A stretch of DNA of 64,000 bases from Leptolinea sp964446955 (GTDB lineage Bacteria; Chloroflexota; Anaerolineae; Anaerolineales; Anaerolineaceae), in the NCBI GenBank assembly GCA_964446955.1, contig CAYUQJ010000004.1:124001-188000 (forward strand), written 5' to 3'. Below the pieces are notes generated by a model, which saw only the letters and a program-made list of their open reading frames with translations, ran no database searches and had not been told where the DNA came from. Position numbers and translations under genes: made by a program. How positions within the stretch are numbered: the stretch's first letter is position 1; each line of letters opens with the position of its first letter. Positions 1 through 8,206 of the stretch are shown here, piece by piece.

Positions 1-1906
1 CCTTTTCAAGCCGGAATCGTTCACCGGCTAATTCCAGCATCTTTTGGTTATATTCCTTGATTGATTCTTTTTCATCCACCTGTGGTTCCTCCCAACCGGA
101 AAGATCGGTGACCATGAAACGGATTATGTCAATGGATTCCCGTATCCTGGCCAGTCTGAGCCGGTTTATCGTGTCATAAAGGTCATCATATATTCGGTCA
201 TCCGGGGTATTTTCCAGATTAATTCCCCGTTCAATATCCTGCAAGAATGATTCCAGTGATCCGGGCCGGTTATTCCAAAAATAATCACGGACGCTTTCAT
301 CGAGTTGATTTATGGCAGACGACAATAAGAGGAACGCCTCCTGCGATTCAGCAGACTGGAAATCATCAACGCTCAACGGTGCGAAACGGTTGAGTTTCAA
401 TTCCTCTTCCAATTGGGGAAGTAGATCTGGTTTGAATAACAACAACCGCAGACAATGGTTTTCCAACGGTCGAAGCGGGTTTTTTATTTCCATACCCGCC
501 ATTGGTTCGCGGCGGGATGGTTTTACTCTCCGCCGTGAAGGTTGGCGTCTTTCCCCCATACCACCGGGTTGAAGCTGCATAAGAGATTCTTCATTGACAT
601 GCAGCATCACAGCCAATCGCGAGCGGTATGTATCACGTTCGATAGGGCTGGCCAGATCTTCGATCAGAGGGATGATCTGACGGGCAACGCTGTCTTTTGC
701 TTTGGGGTCATTGAGATTCTGCCCGGCGGCCAGCGTTTCCATCACATGCTGAACAATTGGCCGTGCATTTTGCAGAATGGCTTCCCATTCCGCCGGATCA
801 CGAAGCACAACTTCATCCGGGTCCATTCCTTCGGGAATGGATGTCACCCGCAGGTCAGCCCGTAGCCGTGATTCTTCATGTAACAATCCACGGGCATCAA
901 ATATGATCTCATCACCTCGGTCCAGAGATTTGCGTGCCACCTCCAGTCCACGCATCGTCGCTTTCGCTCCAGCCGCGTCGGCATCCAACGCGAGGATCAT
1001 CTTACGTGTCATGTGTTGCAACTGGCGCAATTGGTCTTCCGTTAGAGCCGTGCCCATCGGCGATACTGTGTTGGTAAAACCGGCCTGGTGTAGGACTATC
1101 ACGTCCAGATAACCCTCCACAATGACCACCTGATCTTTTTCGCGGATGGCCTTGCGGGCGTGATCCATACCAAAAAGCAGACGGCCTTTATCAAAGAGGG
1201 CTGTCTGCGGTGAATTCAGGAATTTCGGATTATCGCCCGGATCCAGCACCCGCGCACCAAAACCGGCCATGCGACCCTGTCCATCCCGGATAGGGATCAT
1301 AATGCGGTTGCGGAAACGGTCATAAACCCGTTCCTTCTCCGGGTTTTCAGACAACAATCCGGCTTCCTTCAGTTCTTCCACGCTATAACCCCGACCGGTG
1401 AAATGCGTCAAAAGTGTATCCCAGCTTTGAGGTGCGTATCCCAGTCCAAACGAGGTAATTGTTTCTGCTGTCAGCCCGCGTCCAGTAAGGTAATCCAATG
1501 CAGGCTTGCCCAGTGTGTTCTGCGTGAGATAGTGCTGGTAAAGAAGGGTTGTTTCTTCCATCAATTGGCGAAGGCGCTCGAGGTGGGCATCCTCCTCCTT
1601 GCGCTGCGGGGTGAGCGGTTCCAATTCCACTCCGGCTTTGGCAGCAAGGGTTTTTAGAGCCTGCGGAAAATCGCAGGCATCACGCTTCATCACAAATTTA
1701 AAAAGGTCACCACCTTCATTACATTGCCCGAAACAACGCCATGTCCCCGAATCCGGGAAGACAACGAACGCCGGGGTGCGCTTGTTGTCATGAAACGGAC
1801 AAAAGCCTACATAGTTCTTGCCAGACTTACGCAGTTTGACTGTAGGTATCTCATTTACGAGATCTTCAATATGGATTCGAGACTTAATCTCATCAACGGC
1901 TGTCAT
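1..1906 (-). CDS. dnaG: DNA primase DnaG, C-terminal end cut by window edge
   Basis: Synthesises RNA primers for chromosome replication. The reading frame is open from the ATG at 1906 to base 1, giving 635 residues, so only the far C-terminus can be missing. A CHC2-type zinc finger is visible as C36, H39, C58 and C62; the last pair is spaced CxxxC (CFGQC) rather than the usual CxxC. The TOPRIM core follows, with the catalytic Glu in VEGYLDV and the metal-binding LALDADAAG. No Shine-Dalgarno precedes the ATG, but a TAATAT hexamer lies 6 nt upstream, so the mRNA may be leaderless. The gene lies downstream of glyQS on the same strand but behind that gene's terminator, so it is probably transcribed separately. 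Family assignment is secure. Confidence 0.96.
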   Translation of the reverse strand, partial: MTAVDEIKSRIHIEDLVNEIPTVKLRKSGKNYVGFCPFHDNKRTPAFVVFPDSGTWRCFGQCNEGGDLFKFVMKRDACDFPQALKTLAAKAGVELEPLTPQRKEEDAHLERLRQLMEETTLLYQHYLTQNTLGKPALDYLTGRGLTAETITSFGLGYAPQSWDTLLTHFTGRGYSVEELKEAGLLSENPEKERVYDRFRNRIMIPIRDGQGRMAGFGARVLDPGDNPKFLNSPQTALFDKGRLLFGMDHARKAIREKDQVVIVEGYLDVIVLHQAGFTNTVSPMGTALTEDQLRQLQHMTRKMILALDADAAGAKATMRGLEVARKSLDRGDEIIFDARGLLHEESRLRADLRVTSIPEGMDPDEVVLRDPAEWEAILQNARPIVQHVMETLAAGQNLNDPKAKDSVARQIIPLIEDLASPIERDTYRSRLAVMLHVNEESLMQLQPGGMGERRQPSRRRVKPSRREPMAGMEIKNPLRPLENHCLRLLLFKPDLLPQLEEELKLNRFAPLSVDDFQSAESQEAFLLLSSAINQLDESVRDYFWNNRPGSLESFLQDIERGINLENTPDDRIYDDLYDTINRLRLARIRESIDIIRFMVTDLSGWEEPQVDEKESIKEYNQKMLELAGERFRLEK

Positions 1907-1912
1907 CGTTAT

Positions 1913-1918
1913 ATATTA
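1913..1918 (-). promoter_or_regulatory. Putative -10 hexamer of dnaG
   Basis: TAATAT on the minus strand ends 6 nt before the dnaG ATG, the distance expected if transcription begins on the start codon. No good -35 is visible. Inferred from spacing only. Confidence 0.35.
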
Positions 1919-2011
1919 ACGTCCATCAGTATGGATTGGTTGCACCATTATCCTTCAAACCAGGTTTTTTGGGTAATAAACCGCTAAGGTTTTTTATCCA
2001 TGTTTATTATA

Positions 2012-2037
2012 TTAAAAAGGGCAGCCTGAGGCTGCCC
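2012..2037 (-). terminator. Intrinsic terminator of glyQS
   Basis: On the minus strand GGGCAGCC-TCA-GGCTGCCC forms a perfect 8-bp stem and is followed by TTTTTAATAT. It lies just after the glyQS stop and before dnaG. Confidence 0.85.
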
Positions 2038-2058
2038 TCATATGACTGTTGCTTTTTT

Positions 2059-5000
2059 TTAAAACCCTTCAAGGAAGGATAGATCGACGATCTTTTCGGG
2101 AAGCCGCGCGATACGTTGAAGCATACCGAGTCGGTTGGCTTTTTCCTGGCTATCCTCCGACATGACCAGAACAGCATCAAAGAATGTGTTTACAACCGGT
2201 ATGGCCGGTGTGAAAGCATTAAGAAATTCATCCACTGAAGTGGAGTTTTTCAACCCGCCTTCCATTCGAATGAGCTGTTCCAATAGATCCTTCTCCGACA
2301 CCTCTGTTAGAGTGTCCGGATTAACGTTGAAAGTCTCCTCCAGTCCACGGGTAATGCGTACACAACGGGAAAACGCCGGGAGAATACTACTCCAGTCAGA
2401 CCGCTGTACCCAGGCAGTCAATTCCCTGCATCCACGAGCCGCGCCCGCCGGATTGTTTCCCTGACGGGCCAGAACCGCATCGACCACATCATAGCGGTAT
2501 CCCTGATCGGTCAGAAAACCCTTGAGGCGCCCAACGATAAATTCCCGGCAGGATTGCATGGCTTCACTCGACATGGCAAGCGGAAGGTTCGCCGCGGCCA
2601 GTTCCAATCCTTTCGCAGTATCAAAGTCAAGATCCTTGGCGATCAGTGATTGAACCAGTCCCAGGGCAGCTCGCCGCTGGGCGAATGGATCTTTGGTTCC
2701 AGTGGGAGCCAACCCGGCCGCGAACAAGCCGGACAACATATCCAGGCGGTCAGCCAGGCTGACAGCCAGACCGGCTTTGGTGGAAGGCGAGGTATCGCCG
2801 GTACTCTTGGGCAGGTAATGCTCTACAATGGCACGTGCTACGGCTTCGTCCTCACCGGACCGGCGGGCGTAATAACCTCCCATAATTCCCTGCAATGACG
2901 TCATCTCGACCACCATATGGGTAGCCAGATCAGCTTTGCATAAGTGTGCCGCCCGCAAAGCGGTCTTTTCTTCTGCTGTTGAGAGAGTCAGGCTGTCTTT
3001 TAATCCGGCAACCAGTTTCTCGATACGACCGGTACGGTCGAGCATGGATCCCAATTTGAACTGGAAGATAAGGGTTGAAAGCCGTGGAACGAAATCCTCA
3101 AGCGTATGGCGTACATCTTCATTTATAAAGAATGCCGCGTCAGCAAAACGAGCTCGAATGACCTGTTCATTGCCATCGGTGACTGTTTCAAGAAAACGAT
3201 CATCTCCGTTACGCACGGCGATGAAATATGGAAGCAGTTCACCATCCGATTTGATAACCGGGAAATAGCGCTGGTGTTTTTTCATGACCGAGATCAATAC
3301 TTCTGACGGCAGTTTGAGCGATTCGGAGTCAAATTTTCCCAGAAGCGCGGTCGGCCTTTCAACAAGGTTGTTGACTTCATCAAGCAGTGACTGGTCTACT
3401 TCAGGCTTTCCGCCCATGGAAACGGCCAGCTTTGAAACCTGTTCTTCAATAACAGAACGTCGTTCCATTGGATCCTGAAGGATCCCCTGGAATTTCAAAA
3501 CCTCGCCATAAGCATCCGCCGATTTAACCCGCACCTGCTCGGCGGCGTTGAACCGCAATCCCCGGGTGGTATTACCGGCAGTCAATCCGGCATAGCGGAA
3601 AGGAATTACCTGCGAACCAAATTCAGCCAGCAGCCAGCGCAGGGGACGGGAGAATCCCGCCTGGCTTTCATTCCACCGCATAACTTTATCAAATTTTATT
3701 CCGGCTACCAGATCAGGCAGAGCCTGCATAAGAACTTCGCCCGCCGGTTTTCCGGTCTCATGCAATTCAGCTGCCGCATAACGGCCGCCGTCAATTTCCA
3801 TTATTTTCAGGTCTTCGGGTTTCAAACCTTTGCCGCGCGCGAAACCGGACGCGGCGGGTGTGGGGTTGCCATCGGCATCAAAAGCCCTGTCTGCCGGCGG
3901 CCCTTTGATAATGCTCGTTTTGTCCGGTTGACGGGGTGAAAGTGATTCAACCTGCACCGCAAGTCGGCGGGGAGTACCCGTTACCTTTACCTGTCCATGT
4001 TCAAGCCGGAGTTCCGATAGCATGGCCGGGACACGTTCTGTAAGCTGTGCCAGTACGGATTGCAGATCAGCTGCGGGAAGTTCTTCTGTACCAATCTCGA
4101 GTAGGAACGTCTGAGGATTATGCGGCGCGGCTGTTGTATCCAGTTCGACAGTCTGTACCGGTTTTTCTGCGTTGACCGTGGCACTATCTGCCTGACCCCA
4201 GGGGAACCCAAGTTCTTCACGCTGTGCCACATACGCTTCGGCAACACGCCGGGCCAGGTCGCGCATACGGGAAAAGAGTGCCTGGCGTTCTGTAACGCCC
4301 ACCGCCCCGCGCGTGTCCAGGATATTGAAGGTGTGAGAGCACTTTAATACATAATCATGCGCCGGTAGCACCAGTCCCTGTTGCAGTGACGCTTCAGCCT
4401 CCGCTTCAAACAGGTTGTACATCTGACGGAGACGTTCCACATCAGCGATCTCAAAATAATACCGGCTGTGTTCACATTCAGCCTGAAGGTTGACCTCACC
4501 GTATTTGCGATCGGCACTCCATTGAATATCACGGAAAGTGCGAACTTTTTGCAGCGCGATCGCGATCCGTTCCAACCCGTAGGTGATCTCAACCGCGTTC
4601 GGGTCAAGTACCAGTCCGCCAGCCTGCTGGAAATACGTGAACTGGGTGATCTCCTGTCCATCCAGCCAGACTTCCCAACCAAGCCCCCAGGCACCAAGTG
4701 CCGGGGATTCCCAGTTGTCTTCCACAAAACGGATATCATGTTCAGCCGGATCAATCCCCAACGCGCGCAGCGAATCCAGGTACAACTCCTGCGGATTACC
4801 CGGATCGGGTTTGAGAATAACCTGGAACTGGTAATGCTGCTGTAGACGGTTGGGGTTTTCTCCATAGCGTCCGTCATCCGGACGGATGGATGGCTCAACA
4901 TACGCCACATTCCAGGGCTCCGGTCCAAGCACACGCAGATAGGTAGCCGGATTCATGGTGCCCGCGCCCACCTGGGTGTAATACGGCTGCCATACCAGAC

Positions 5001-5067
5001 AGCCTTTCTCGGCCCAGAATTTTTCCAGGGTGAGCATGATCGATTGAAAATCGAGAGGTTTTGACAT
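2059..5067 (-). CDS. glyQS: Glycyl-tRNA synthetase, fused alpha and beta chains
   Basis: Charges tRNA-Gly. The 1002-residue protein joins the alpha chain (about residues 1-300, beginning MSKPLDFQSIMLTLEKFW, with the class II active-site region rich in Trp and Gln) to the beta chain (from TFLLEIGTEELPAADL onward, with the HD-like and C-terminal DALR-type anticodon-binding regions). In most bacteria these are separate glyQ and glyS genes; fused forms are known in some lineages. The start at 5067 is chosen because TGGAG lies 7 nt upstream and alpha-chain homology begins there; the frame is open 19 codons further without support. A minus-strand TATAAT lies 34 nt upstream. Termination is by the hairpin at 2012-2037. 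Confidence 0.97.
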   Translation of the reverse strand: MSKPLDFQSIMLTLEKFWAEKGCLVWQPYYTQVGAGTMNPATYLRVLGPEPWNVAYVEPSIRPDDGRYGENPNRLQQHYQFQVILKPDPGNPQELYLDSLRALGIDPAEHDIRFVEDNWESPALGAWGLGWEVWLDGQEITQFTYFQQAGGLVLDPNAVEITYGLERIAIALQKVRTFRDIQWSADRKYGEVNLQAECEHSRYYFEIADVERLRQMYNLFEAEAEASLQQGLVLPAHDYVLKCSHTFNILDTRGAVGVTERQALFSRMRDLARRVAEAYVAQREELGFPWGQADSATVNAEKPVQTVELDTTAAPHNPQTFLLEIGTEELPAADLQSVLAQLTERVPAMLSELRLEHGQVKVTGTPRRLAVQVESLSPRQPDKTSIIKGPPADRAFDADGNPTPAASGFARGKGLKPEDLKIMEIDGGRYAAAELHETGKPAGEVLMQALPDLVAGIKFDKVMRWNESQAGFSRPLRWLLAEFGSQVIPFRYAGLTAGNTTRGLRFNAAEQVRVKSADAYGEVLKFQGILQDPMERRSVIEEQVSKLAVSMGGKPEVDQSLLDEVNNLVERPTALLGKFDSESLKLPSEVLISVMKKHQRYFPVIKSDGELLPYFIAVRNGDDRFLETVTDGNEQVIRARFADAAFFINEDVRHTLEDFVPRLSTLIFQFKLGSMLDRTGRIEKLVAGLKDSLTLSTAEEKTALRAAHLCKADLATHMVVEMTSLQGIMGGYYARRSGEDEAVARAIVEHYLPKSTGDTSPSTKAGLAVSLADRLDMLSGLFAAGLAPTGTKDPFAQRRAALGLVQSLIAKDLDFDTAKGLELAAANLPLAMSSEAMQSCREFIVGRLKGFLTDQGYRYDVVDAVLARQGNNPAGAARGCRELTAWVQRSDWSSILPAFSRCVRITRGLEETFNVNPDTLTEVSEKDLLEQLIRMEGGLKNSTSVDEFLNAFTPAIPVVNTFFDAVLVMSEDSQEKANRLGMLQRIARLPEKIVDLSFLEGF

Positions 5068-5100
5068 GAGAACTCCAGATATTGACTGTATTGGCTGAGA

Positions 5101-5122
5101 ATTATACCGCTCCAACAGGAGC
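5101..5122 (-). promoter_or_regulatory. Putative glyQS promoter -10 with adjoining inverted repeat
   Basis: A perfect TATAAT (5101-5106, minus strand) precedes glyQS by 34 nt. Directly upstream, inside the -10/-35 spacer, GCTCC-4 nt-GGAGC forms an inverted repeat at 5109-5122 that could be an operator. The -35 is poor. Confidence 0.4.
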
Positions 5123-5189
5123 AAAATTGCGCAATAATTGGGATTATTTCTAGAAAATAATACGCTTTCCTTAAATTTGCTTATACCAC

Positions 5190-5219
5190 TTGCATAATCA
5201 ATGGCAAATTCGTCATAAT
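5190..5219 (+). promoter_or_regulatory. Putative promoter of the lipoprotein gene at 5255
   Basis: TTGCAT (-35) and CATAAT (-10) are separated by 18 nt, with the ATG 35 nt further on. It faces away from the glyQS promoter in a 187-bp divergent intergenic region. Confidence 0.45.
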
Positions 5220-5254
5220 ATTTCGGTAAGTTGTAAAAAAATCTAGGAGGAAGA

Positions 5255-5758
5255 ATGAAACGCCGAAATTCTATATTATTTATACTGGCAAGTCTCGTAT
5301 TGATCGCCAGCCTGACCGCTTGTGGAGGTCAACCAGCAGAAGCGCCAGCCGAACCAGCCAAACCGGAAGTCGCTGAACCGACTGCTGTCCCGGAAGTGGC
5401 GGAACCGACAGAGGTTCCTCCGGCTGAACCGGCTGCACCTGCCGCCGAGGAACCGGCAGCTCCCGCTGTGGATGCCAAATTCCCCCTTCCACCGGATGCT
5501 AAAACCGTGATGAGCAATGATCAGTTGGTGATTGCTTCCGTTGACATGTCCATGGAAGACACCATCAAATTCTACCGCGATGATGCGGCTGCCAAAGGTT
5601 GGACGGAATACGAACTCCTGACAACCATCACTGATAACATATTCAGCATGGCCTTCCGCGTTCCTGACCAGGCGGAAGAACTTGTTGTACAGGGTACGGT
5701 GATTGATGAACACAACCTCACCCTTAATGTCCGGTACGAAGAAACCGATGTGAATTAG
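5255..5758 (+). CDS. Lipoprotein with Pro/Ala/Glu-rich linker, unknown function
   Basis: I do not recognise a named family. The 167-residue protein begins with a lipoprotein signal peptide ending in the lipobox LTAC (Cys at about 23), so it should be anchored to the outer face of the membrane. A low-complexity linker of repeated AEPAxPEVAEP-like units follows to about residue 75, then a compact C-terminal domain with a 'FPLPPDA...fYrdd..akGWte' pattern. AGGAGG lies 4 nt before the ATG. It is monocistronic, with its own promoter and a terminator right after the stop, on the opposite strand to its neighbours. Membrane anchoring is well supported; the role is not. Confidence 0.85.
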   Translation: MKRRNSILFILASLVLIASLTACGGQPAEAPAEPAKPEVAEPTAVPEVAEPTEVPPAEPAAPAAEEPAAPAVDAKFPLPPDAKTVMSNDQLVIASVDMSMEDTIKFYRDDAAAKGWTEYELLTTITDNIFSMAFRVPDQAEELVVQGTVIDEHNLTLNVRYEETDVN

Positions 5759-5761
5759 ATC

Positions 5762-5793
5762 AAAAACGGGAGGCTCAAGCCTCCCGTTTTTTT
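5762..5793. terminator. Bidirectional terminator whose loop holds the recO stop codon
   Basis: ACGGGAGGCT (5766-5775) and AGCCTCCCGT (5778-5787) form a 10-bp stem with A-tract before and T-tract after, so it works in both directions between convergent genes. The recO stop (TGA, minus strand) occupies 5775-5777 and its last five codons form one arm. Confidence 0.85.
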
Positions 5794-6545
5794 CTGACTT
5801 CATTGATAAAACCGGGGGTATTCAAACGCCTTTCCAGCAGGAAGGTGTTGTAATATTGCAGAATGGTCTCAACCTCGCGCTCAACCGATGGCGATGGAAC
5901 TGCCTGAAGGAGCCGTGGATATGTTGTCCGCTGGAAATTCCGCAAATACTTCAGCGATTCCATTGTGATGGGACGTGCGTCCGGAACAACATGCCCACAT
6001 TTTGGACATACCGCTCCACCCTGCACGGCCGAAAAAAACTGGTCTTGCGGTTGAATTTCTTCTTTACATTGCACACAGTTGAATAACTGCGGCCGAAACC
6101 CGACCATATCCAGCAAATGAAGTTCAAAGAAATGGACCGCGGTGAAAACTGGATCTCCTCTTGATAGCCGCTCCAGCGTTTCCACCAGTAGTTGGTACAG
6201 GTTTCTGTTTTCTCCCTCTTCATAAGAGAAGCGGTCAACCAGTTCGAGGACGTAGGCAGCCTCACCGGTAAGAATAAGGTCCTCGTGTAAGGGGAGGAAT
6301 AGATCCAGAGCAACGGCCTGTGTCACGATCCACAGCTCGTGCGAGCGTGCCAGCATAAGGCTGACTCGGGTGAATGGTTCCAGATGACCGGCTTTTCTGG
6401 AATGGATCCGGCGAACACCTTTGGCAACCGCCCGGATAATACCGGCATCACGGCTGAAAAGGGTTAATAGACGGTCAGCCTCCCCCATTTCGGCATGCCG
6501 GATGACAACAGCCTCGGTCCTTAGTGTTCGCTCAAGGCCAGACAC
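5775..6545 (-). CDS. recO: DNA repair protein RecO
   Basis: RecO loads RecA onto SSB-coated single-stranded DNA in the RecFOR pathway. The 256-residue protein has the N-terminal OB-fold segment (TEAVVIRHAEMGEADRLLTL), the helical middle and a zinc-binding set C157, C160, C180, C183 (CVQC and CPKC), all typical of the family in length and order. The start is a GTG at 6545, only 3 nt after the cdd stop, so it is translated from the cdd mRNA. Its 3' end is embedded in the shared terminator with the convergent lipoprotein gene. Family assignment is secure. Confidence 0.95.
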   Translation of the reverse strand: MSGLERTLRTEAVVIRHAEMGEADRLLTLFSRDAGIIRAVAKGVRRIHSRKAGHLEPFTRVSLMLARSHELWIVTQAVALDLFLPLHEDLILTGEAAYVLELVDRFSYEEGENRNLYQLLVETLERLSRGDPVFTAVHFFELHLLDMVGFRPQLFNCVQCKEEIQPQDQFFSAVQGGAVCPKCGHVVPDARPITMESLKYLRNFQRTTYPRLLQAVPSPSVEREVETILQYYNTFLLERRLNTPGFINEVRKKREA

Positions 6546-6548
6546 AGA

Positions 6549-6959
6549 TTATTCGAGTTGAAATTTCCCGGGATCAAACGATTCCGGGAGCAAAGCCTCC
6601 AGAGTGGTTTCCCGAATCAGATCACCTTCTGGACTGCCAATCAACACCACCATTTCCTGACTGAATTCCGCCAGAACCTGACGGCAGGCCCCGCAGGGTG
6701 TACCTCCATTGGGGGTTACGACAGCTACGGCCGTGAATAACTTCTCCCCTTCGGATACAGCCTTAAAGACCGCTGTACGTTCAGCACATATTCCATTTGG
6801 ATAGGAGATATTCTCAACATTAACTCCCGTATAGATCTTTCCCGTTGTGGTAAGCAATGCCGCTCCGACGGGATACCGTGAGTACGGTGCGTACGCGAAT
6901 TTTCGAACTTCGGCTGCCTGTCTGCATAGAGACAGTTTCGTTGCCTGATCCAATGCCAT
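6549..6959 (-). CDS. cdd: Cytidine deaminase
   Basis: Deaminates cytidine and deoxycytidine to uridine forms in pyrimidine salvage. The 136-residue protein is full length for the homotetrameric family. Zinc ligands are C58 (in CAERTA), C89 and C92 (in PCGACRQ), with the catalytic Glu at position 60. GGAGG sits 7 nt before the ATG. It lies in a minus-strand run glmU - CBS protein - cdd - recO with 2- to 3-nt gaps on both sides, so the group is almost certainly an operon. The neighbours do not share a pathway with it; the grouping is common for small housekeeping genes. Confidence 0.96.
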   Translation of the reverse strand: MALDQATKLSLCRQAAEVRKFAYAPYSRYPVGAALLTTTGKIYTGVNVENISYPNGICAERTAVFKAVSEGEKLFTAVAVVTPNGGTPCGACRQVLAEFSQEMVVLIGSPEGDLIRETTLEALLPESFDPGKFQLE

Positions 6960-6961
6960 AA

Positions 6962-8206
6962 CTAAACCTCCGTGTCTGTTTTTTCTTCCATTTCATGAAG
7001 GTGCAGCTTACGGATCCTGCGACCGCTGACCTGTTCAACCTGAACCTCCCAGCGTTCCAATTCCAATTTTTCTCCGCCAACCGGCATTTTCCCCATCATG
7101 GCTACCACATAACCGCCAATGGTTTCCGCCAGATCCGGTGTAAGCTGAGTATCAAATACCATATTAAACTGTTCGAGATCCATCCAACCCTGCACAAGGA
7201 AATACCCATCGCTCAACTGCTGGTACGGTTGTTCTTCAGCCGGGTCATACTCATCACGAATCTCGCCAATGATCTCTTCCAGGATGTCCTCAAGGGTTAC
7301 CAGTCCAGCCAGCCCGCCATATTCATCCACCACCATGGCAATATGAATTCCACGCTCCTGCATTTCGCGCAATAACTCGTCCACCTTCTTGGTCTCCGGG
7401 ACAAAGAAGGCCTCACGCAGCAATCCGGATAATGGCCGTTGTTTGGCCTGTTCATCCGTATGTTGTAAAAGATCTTTCGCATACAAAATTCCTACAATAT
7501 TATCCAGATCATCTTCATACACCGGAATACGGGAATGGCCAGTACGGACGAACGCCGATATAGCTTCGCAGATTGTTGTATTGATATCCAATGCGCGAAC
7601 ATCAACCCGGGGGACCATGACCTCGCGACAAAGGATGTCGCCAAACTCAAATATCGACTGGATCATCCTTCGTTCTTCCGGTTCCAGACCACCGGTTTCA
7701 TTGGCCGCTGCCGCCCAGTTCTTTAGTTCCTCTGCCGTCACGGGGGTTTGTCCGGGCTCATCAAGTGGCGAGATAACTTTTATTGGCCGGGAATATGATG
7801 ACAAAGGACGGTTCAGCACAACCACCATACGGCTGATGAATTGCAGGCGCGAAAGCCACCAATACGGACTACGGGCTACAAGCGCTGTGGTTAGTGTTTC
7901 AAGAAAATTTATCAGTGCCGCCCCAACAAGCGCGGCAAGAATTATTGACCACCAGTAAAACAACTGGAAAGAAACAAACAACCCCGCCAGTAAAGCAGCC
8001 AACAAAAAATGCAGAAAACTGCGGAAAACATGCAGGGCAAAAATCGTTTCATCGGCCCCGCGTGTCAGACTGATTACCGGATCCGTTTTGCCCTGGCCGT
8101 CATTGATTGCGTAAACGCTGGCTGATGACTCAGCAGCCAGCGTTGCGCTGATGATCAGATCAGCGATCAGAGCGATAATTATCCCAATACTGAAAGGTTC
8201 AATCAC
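6962..8206 (-). CDS. CBS-pair/CorC_HlyC-domain membrane protein (hemolysin C-like)
   Basis: A 414-residue integral membrane protein. N-terminal hydrophobic segments (about residues 3-25, 62-85, 88-110) are followed by a CBS pair (about 190-320, including REVMVPRVDVRALD and VDEYGGLAGLVTLEDILEEIIGEI) and a CorC_HlyC domain near the C-terminus. Members of this family are linked to magnesium or cobalt efflux and ion homeostasis; the exact ion cannot be read from the sequence. The start is a GTG at 8206 overlapping the glmU stop by 8 nt, so translation is coupled. The membrane part is shorter than the classical DUF21 domain. Confidence 0.88.
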   Translation of the reverse strand: MIEPFSIGIIIALIADLIISATLAAESSASVYAINDGQGKTDPVISLTRGADETIFALHVFRSFLHFLLAALLAGLFVSFQLFYWWSIILAALVGAALINFLETLTTALVARSPYWWLSRLQFISRMVVVLNRPLSSYSRPIKVISPLDEPGQTPVTAEELKNWAAAANETGGLEPEERRMIQSIFEFGDILCREVMVPRVDVRALDINTTICEAISAFVRTGHSRIPVYEDDLDNIVGILYAKDLLQHTDEQAKQRPLSGLLREAFFVPETKKVDELLREMQERGIHIAMVVDEYGGLAGLVTLEDILEEIIGEIRDEYDPAEEQPYQQLSDGYFLVQGWMDLEQFNMVFDTQLTPDLAETIGGYVVAMMGKMPVGGEKLELERWEVQVEQVSGRRIRKLHLHEMEEKTDTEV

